Positions 33,500 to 36,990 of a stretch of 36,990 nucleotides of DNA are shown in pieces; within the stretch, counting starts at the first letter, position 1, and the number at the start of each line of letters is the position of its first letter. The position numbers and the translations under genes were made by a program. The stretch comes from Phycisphaerae bacterium. GTDB taxonomy: Bacteria; Planctomycetota; Phycisphaerae; Phycisphaerales; SM1A02. The notes beneath the pieces were generated by a model. The model was not told where the DNA came from and did not search any database. It saw only the letters and a list, made by a program, of their open reading frames with translations. The DNA lies in NCBI GenBank assembly GCA_016795035.1, contig JAEUIT010000091.1, positions 1 to 36,990 of the forward strand. The letters are read 5' to 3'.

Positions 33500-35550
33500 A
33501 TGAAGACTCCACGGACGCGGCGGACTCGATCGACGATCGCATGGCGCCTCGTCGCGGCCTTCGGCGCGTGGAGCGCGACGGTCTGCGTTGCCGCGCCGCG
33601 ACAGGCGGCGGAGATCGCGCCCGCGGCGCCCTTCGCCGAGGCTCGGCAGATCAGCGCGTACGTCCGCGAGGTCTTCGAGGACCGCGACGGCACCCTCTGG
33701 TTCGGCACGAACGACGAAGGGGTCGCACGCCATGACGGGCATTCGCTCGTCTACCTCTCGACGACCGACGGGCTCGCCGGCAACGCGATCCGCGGCATCG
33801 TGCAGGACCCGCGCGGCGCGCTCTGGTTCGCCACCGACGGCGGGCTCAGCCGTTTCGAGGACGGCCGCTTCACGACCTATCGCATGAAGGACGGGCTCGC
33901 GAGCGACGACCTTTGGTCCCTGCTCTGCGACCGGACCGGCACGATCTGGGTCGGCACGAGCGAAGGTGTGTGCCGGCGCGTGGGCGAGCGTTTCGAGCCG
34001 TTTCCCTTGCCGCGTGTCCACGTTGCAGCTCCCGAGTCGCGGTTCTCGCCGAAGGTCGTCTTCGCGATGTGCGAGGACCGCGACGGACACCTCTGGTTCG
34101 GCACCGACGGCGAGGGCGTGCACCGCTACGACGGCACGAACTTCCGGAGCTTCACGACGAAGGAGGGCCTCGCGGGAAACATGGTGCGGGCGCTCTGCGA
34201 GGATCGCCGGGGCAATGTCTGGATCGGCACCGACGGCGGCGGCGTGAGCCGCTGGGACGGCTCCAAGTTGCAGGCCTACGGGAAGAAGGACGGTCTCGGC
34301 AACGAGCGCGTCTTCGAGATCCTCGAGGATCGGAACGGCGCGATGTGGTTCTCGACGCTCGGCGCGGGCGCTTCTCGCTACGACGGAACGACGTTCGAGT
34401 CGGCCGCCGAGCGCGGGCTGCGCTTCGACGGAATCACCTGCGCCTGCGGCAGCGGGAAGCCCACGCCAGAGTGTCACGGCACCGGCGGCGTCCACGTGCA
34501 GGACATGCTCGAAGATCGCGCGGGCCGCCTCTGGTTCGGCTGTTCGGGCGGGCTCTTCCGCATGGACGGCGAGCGGATCGTCAACGTGACGCGCGACGGC
34601 CCGTGGCCGGCGCGCGACGCCGCGATCGTCGCGCTTGCGCCGCTCGGACGCATGACCGACGGCGAATGGCGCGTGACATTCGAGAGCGGCACCACGCAAT
34701 TCGATCGCTGGCAGTGGGGCCGGGCCGGCATTCGGTCGAGTCGGAGACGTTCGGAACCGACGCCACCGGGGCGCCGTGGCGAGCGCTCGCCGTCTACTAC
34801 TGGCATCCCGGGGACCGTGCGATTCGCGTGATGAGCGTGCACCCCGAGGTCGCCACGATCGGGTGGGGCCTCGCCGAAGGCACGGCGGAGACGAGCGACG
34901 CGCGGATCGTGGCGCGGCTGTCGCTCACGCAATCGGTGCGTGCCGACGCGCCGCGCACGCTCGAGACGCGCTTCGACTTCGCGGATCGCGACCACTATCG
35001 CGCGACGCTTCTGGAAGACACCGGAAAGGGGTTCGCGCCACTCGTCGAGTGGGCGTACGCACGCGCGCGCGAACTCTCCGCGTTGCCGGCCGTCGCCGCC
35101 GAGGCGGCGACGCCGTCTGAACGGTTGCAGTCGCTTACATCGCTCGTGGGCGCGCCGCGCCGCTTCGTCGCCACGGCCGAAGGCTCCGCGCGTGCGTTCG
35201 ACGCGACGTTCGAGTGGATCCCGTACGTCAAGGCGATTCGTGCCCGGCTGTCGTTCGACGCCGTCGAGGGCCCGCTCGGGCGGACGGTCGATGTCTATCT
35301 CCTGCGCGGCGCCGACGCGTCGACGATCCGCGTCCTGGCGATCGGCGAGTCCGGGGCGATCTTCGAGGGCCGCGCCACGCCACGCGGCGACGCCATTGAC
35401 GCGACGCTGCGCGGCCATGACGGCAGCCGAACGTCCGACGTGACCCTGCGCGTCGAGAGGACGAGCAGCGGCGCGTGGAGCGTGCACGTGCGGCCAAGCG
35501 GCAGCAACGTGGAGAGCGAGTTCACGCTCAATACGCGGGACTCAGACTAA
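33500..35550 (+). pseudogene. Secreted two-component-regulator-like beta-propeller protein, frameshifted
   Basis: A gene for about 683 aa, split by one missing base. The first frame (33500 on) encodes a signal peptide (RLVAAFGAWSATVCVAAP) and seven or more 'reg_prop' blades of the sort EDRDGTLWFGTNDEGVARHDG-like, DPRGALWFATDGGLSRFEDG and EDRRGNVWIGTDGGGVSRWD. A Cys motif CACGSGKPTPECHG precedes the last blade. Near 34719 the reading WQWG continues in frame one as nonsense but in the next frame as PGRHSVESETFGTD, then APWRALAVYYWHPGD, running to the stop at 35550. A single C missing in the G/C run 34716-34726 explains this. It could be a true mutation or a sequencing error. The C-terminal part (about 275 aa) is an unrecognised domain also seen in planctomycete proteins. 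Confidence 0.8.
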
Positions 35551-35792
35551 CACTTGAAAGGACGCGCGCCGACACGGGGAAGGTCGGGCGATCGCCTCGA
35601 TCGATATCGAGATGGGCGATACGGGCGCACCGAGGCCGTGCGTCGGGTATGTTCGAACGCGCCGCCCGTGTCGCACGATTTCTTGCATCGCTGGCGCGAC
35701 AGGGACCGAACATGCGGTGACCTGCGCGCCGGCTCGCGTTTCCGTAGTGGAACGCGCTGACACGGCGGCAACGCTTTCAGGAGAAACACCTA

Positions 35793-36812
35793 ATGTCGAA
35801 TGTCCAACGCTATCGCATGCGCACCTGTGGCGCGATGTCCCTGGCTGTCCTCGGTCTTTCCGCGGCGAGCGCGTACGCCGAAGACATCTTCGCCGTCGCG
35901 TCCGTCCTCGGCACGCCGACCCTCATCCAGTTCGATTCCGACTCGCCCACGCTCGTCTCGGTCGTGGGCGCGCTCGACGGCCTCGGCAACGACGAGGCGG
36001 TCCTCGGCCTCGACTACCGGCCGCTCACGCGCGGGCTCTACGCCGTCACGTCGGCGAATCGGCTGATCCGCATCGATCGCCACGATGGCGTGGTGACGGC
36101 GGTGTCGACGGCGCCCTTCTCGACCGCGCTGAGCGGCGAGTCGTTCGGCTTCGACTTCAACCCGGCGATCGACCGGATCCGCACCGTGAGCGACGCGGAC
36201 CAGAACCTCGTCATCAATCCGATCTCGGGCGCGTTGCAACTCGTCGCGACGCCCGTGGCGTATCTCGCCGGTGACTCGAATGCCGGGGCGAATCCGAACG
36301 TCGTGCATCACGCCTACGACCAGAACAACGTGAACACGCCGGCAACGCAACTTCGGGCGATCGACACGAATCTCGACGTCCTCGTGAAGCAGGCGAATAA
36401 CGCCGGCACGCTCGAGACGATCGGCCCGCTGGGCGTCGACTTCTCGTCGATCGGCGGGTTCGACGTGTCCGGCGCGACCGGCATCGCCTACGCGATCTCG
36501 ACCGACGACCTCTTGCCGCTCCTCGGCCAGTCGACGCTCTACACGATCGACCTAACGACCGGCGCGGCGACCTTCGCAGGCATCGTCGGTATTCCGCTCA
36601 TCGATCTCTTCAGCGTGGAAGGCATGACGGTGCGGCCGGAGCCGACGTGCGTCGCGGACCTCAACTTCGACGGCAACGTCGACGGTGCGGACCTCGGCAC
36701 ATTGCTCGGCGACTGGGGCACGGGCAGCGACCTGAGCGACCTCAACGACGACGGCATCGTGGACGGCAAGGACCTCGGCGTGCAGCTGGGCGCGTGGGGG
36801 ACGTGCGGGTAA
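35793..36812 (+). CDS. Secreted DUF4394 protein with GC-type dockerin tail
   Basis: A 339-aa exported protein with a signal peptide of about 30 residues (SLAVLGLSAASAYAED). The body is the DUF4394 beta-propeller-like domain (about 31-280): FAVASVLGTPTLIQFDSDSP, LGLDYRPLTRGLYAVTSANR, GESFGFDFNPAIDRIRTVSD, ADQNLVINPISGALQ and VEGMTVRP. Two dockerin-like units follow to the end (VADLNFDGNVDGADLG with LLGDWG; SDLNDDGIVDGKDLG with QLGAWGTCG). An AGGAG at 35779-35783 stands nine bases before the ATG, a rare clear ribosome-binding site in this window. Partner anchoring proteins are not encoded here. Confidence 0.88.
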   Translation: MSNVQRYRMRTCGAMSLAVLGLSAASAYAEDIFAVASVLGTPTLIQFDSDSPTLVSVVGALDGLGNDEAVLGLDYRPLTRGLYAVTSANRLIRIDRHDGVVTAVSTAPFSTALSGESFGFDFNPAIDRIRTVSDADQNLVINPISGALQLVATPVAYLAGDSNAGANPNVVHHAYDQNNVNTPATQLRAIDTNLDVLVKQANNAGTLETIGPLGVDFSSIGGFDVSGATGIAYAISTDDLLPLLGQSTLYTIDLTTGAATFAGIVGIPLIDLFSVEGMTVRPEPTCVADLNFDGNVDGADLGTLLGDWGTGSDLSDLNDDGIVDGKDLGVQLGAWGTCG

Positions 36813-36823
36813 GAGGAAAGGCA

Positions 36824-36859
36824 GGGAGTCAGGAGCCAGGAGTCAGGAGTCAGGGGCCA
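36824..36859. repeat. GGAGTCA-heptad repeat, half copy D
   Basis: Only the left arm is present: GGGAGTCA, GGAGCCA, GGAGTCA, GGAGTCA, then GGGGCCA. Where the core and right arm should follow, unrelated sequence starting GGTGACAG begins. It stands 12 bases after the DUF4394 stop. Confidence 0.75.
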
Positions 36860-36861
36860 GG

Positions 36862-36990
36862 TGACAGTAATAGGAGGTCACCCAACTGACAGCATTCCGA
36901 GGTCACCCGGAGCAGCGATACTCGACTGCGGAGGTGCTTCCATGTCCAAAAGTCCGCCGCCGAGAGGCTGCGTCAACGCATCGTCAGCGC
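36862..36990. mobile_element. Possible end of an insertion sequence (partial)
   Basis: Two imperfect 22-base direct repeats, 36862-36883 and 36887-36908, share TGACAG at one side and AGGTCACCC at the other, with a 25-base period. Closely spaced repeats of this sort mark the ends of IS21-like elements. They are followed by an ATG at 36942 (MSKSPPPRGC) or another frame reading KSAAERLRQRIVS to the window edge. No transposase can be recognised in so short a piece. Confidence 0.35.

Larger units (their letters stand above)
1411..34028. repeat. Dispersed polar octamer CTGCAACG (26 copies)
   Basis: Exact copies by hand count. Plus strand: 1411, 3800, 6690, 8008, 11036, 11304, 12891, 13470, 14643, 15297, 19210, 19792, 23054, 32470. 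As CGTTGCAG (minus-strand copies): 10055, 18543, 20305, 20750, 21419, 25480, 30007, 30115, 30634, 31614, 31883, 34021. All but the first lie inside genes. 24 of 26 have G or C before the octamer, and 22 of 26 have G at the third and 20 of 26 A at the fourth base after it. With about 68-70% GC and random order, one to two copies would be expected in 37 kb on both strands. Confidence 0.85.

Noticed and set aside
34716..34726. Programmed -1 frameshifting in the propeller gene
   Set aside because: A one-base slip back would restore the frame, but no X-XXY-YYZ slippery heptamer fits the reading frame, so a deletion or read error is simpler.

Overview
This window is high-GC, gene-dense bacterial chromosome. 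It most resembles a planctomycete of the class Phycisphaerae. Two secreted proteins end in the double D-x-D/N-x-D-G-x-V, L-L-G-x-W-G 'GC-type dockerin' tail typical of that group. They sit with a Tricorn-type protease, a DUF1570 metalloprotease-like protein, a short CxxC zinc-ribbon membrane protein of planctomycete style, and many genes without a clear Shine-Dalgarno sequence. Taxonomy is inferred from gene content only. No rRNA, CRISPR array or complete mobile element was seen.

Layout. 0-1.7 kb: tRNA-Gly with its terminator, an EamA transporter and a small membrane protein. 1.8-8.5 kb (minus strand): a secreted Tricorn protease, then a stress/envelope module of two-domain fasciclin protein, ECF sigma factor and RskA-like anti-sigma factor. 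This arrangement recalls the SigK/RskA-MPT70/MPT83 system. 8.7-9.6 kb: nitroreductase, a heptad inverted repeat and tRNA-Ser(UGA). 9.6-17.0 kb (minus strand): a tightly coupled run of prfB (with programmed frameshift), an orphan sugar-type ABC ATPase, a GH133 glycogen debranching enzyme, a GH63-like glucosidase and a DUF3293 protein, the last four joined by 4-base start/stop overlaps. 17.1-20.6 kb (plus strand): class I aminotransferase, zinc-ribbon membrane protein, HAF-repeat protein with dockerin tail. 20.7-24.3 kb (minus strand): methyltransferase, a lone nuoB, a STAS protein and a kelch-type secreted protein. 24.4-30.9 kb: DUF1570 protein (plus strand), then on the minus strand a long coiled-coil protein with a His/Asn/Gly-rich head, a YihY/BrkB membrane protein and a large secreted PDZ protein with RTX-like repeats. 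30.9-36.8 kb: RsuA/RluB-type pseudouridine synthase, an FmdB-like small protein, a DUF429-like protein, DinB protein (minus strand), a frameshifted beta-propeller gene and a DUF4394 protein with dockerin tail. The last 130 bases look like the end of an insertion sequence.

The most striking signal is not a gene. The octamer CTGCAACG (or its complement CGTTGCAG) occurs 26 times by hand count, about once per 1.4 kb and far above chance for this composition, nearly always inside genes. It usually has S before it and NNGA after it. It is polar: 12 of the 14 copies left of about 20 kb read rightward and 10 of the 12 copies to the right read leftward, regardless of gene direction. That is the behaviour of an uptake sequence, Chi-like site or FtsK-orienting (KOPS-like) sequence converging on a point near 20 kb. 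A second repeat system, hairpins built from GGAGTCA heptads, fills several intergenic gaps.
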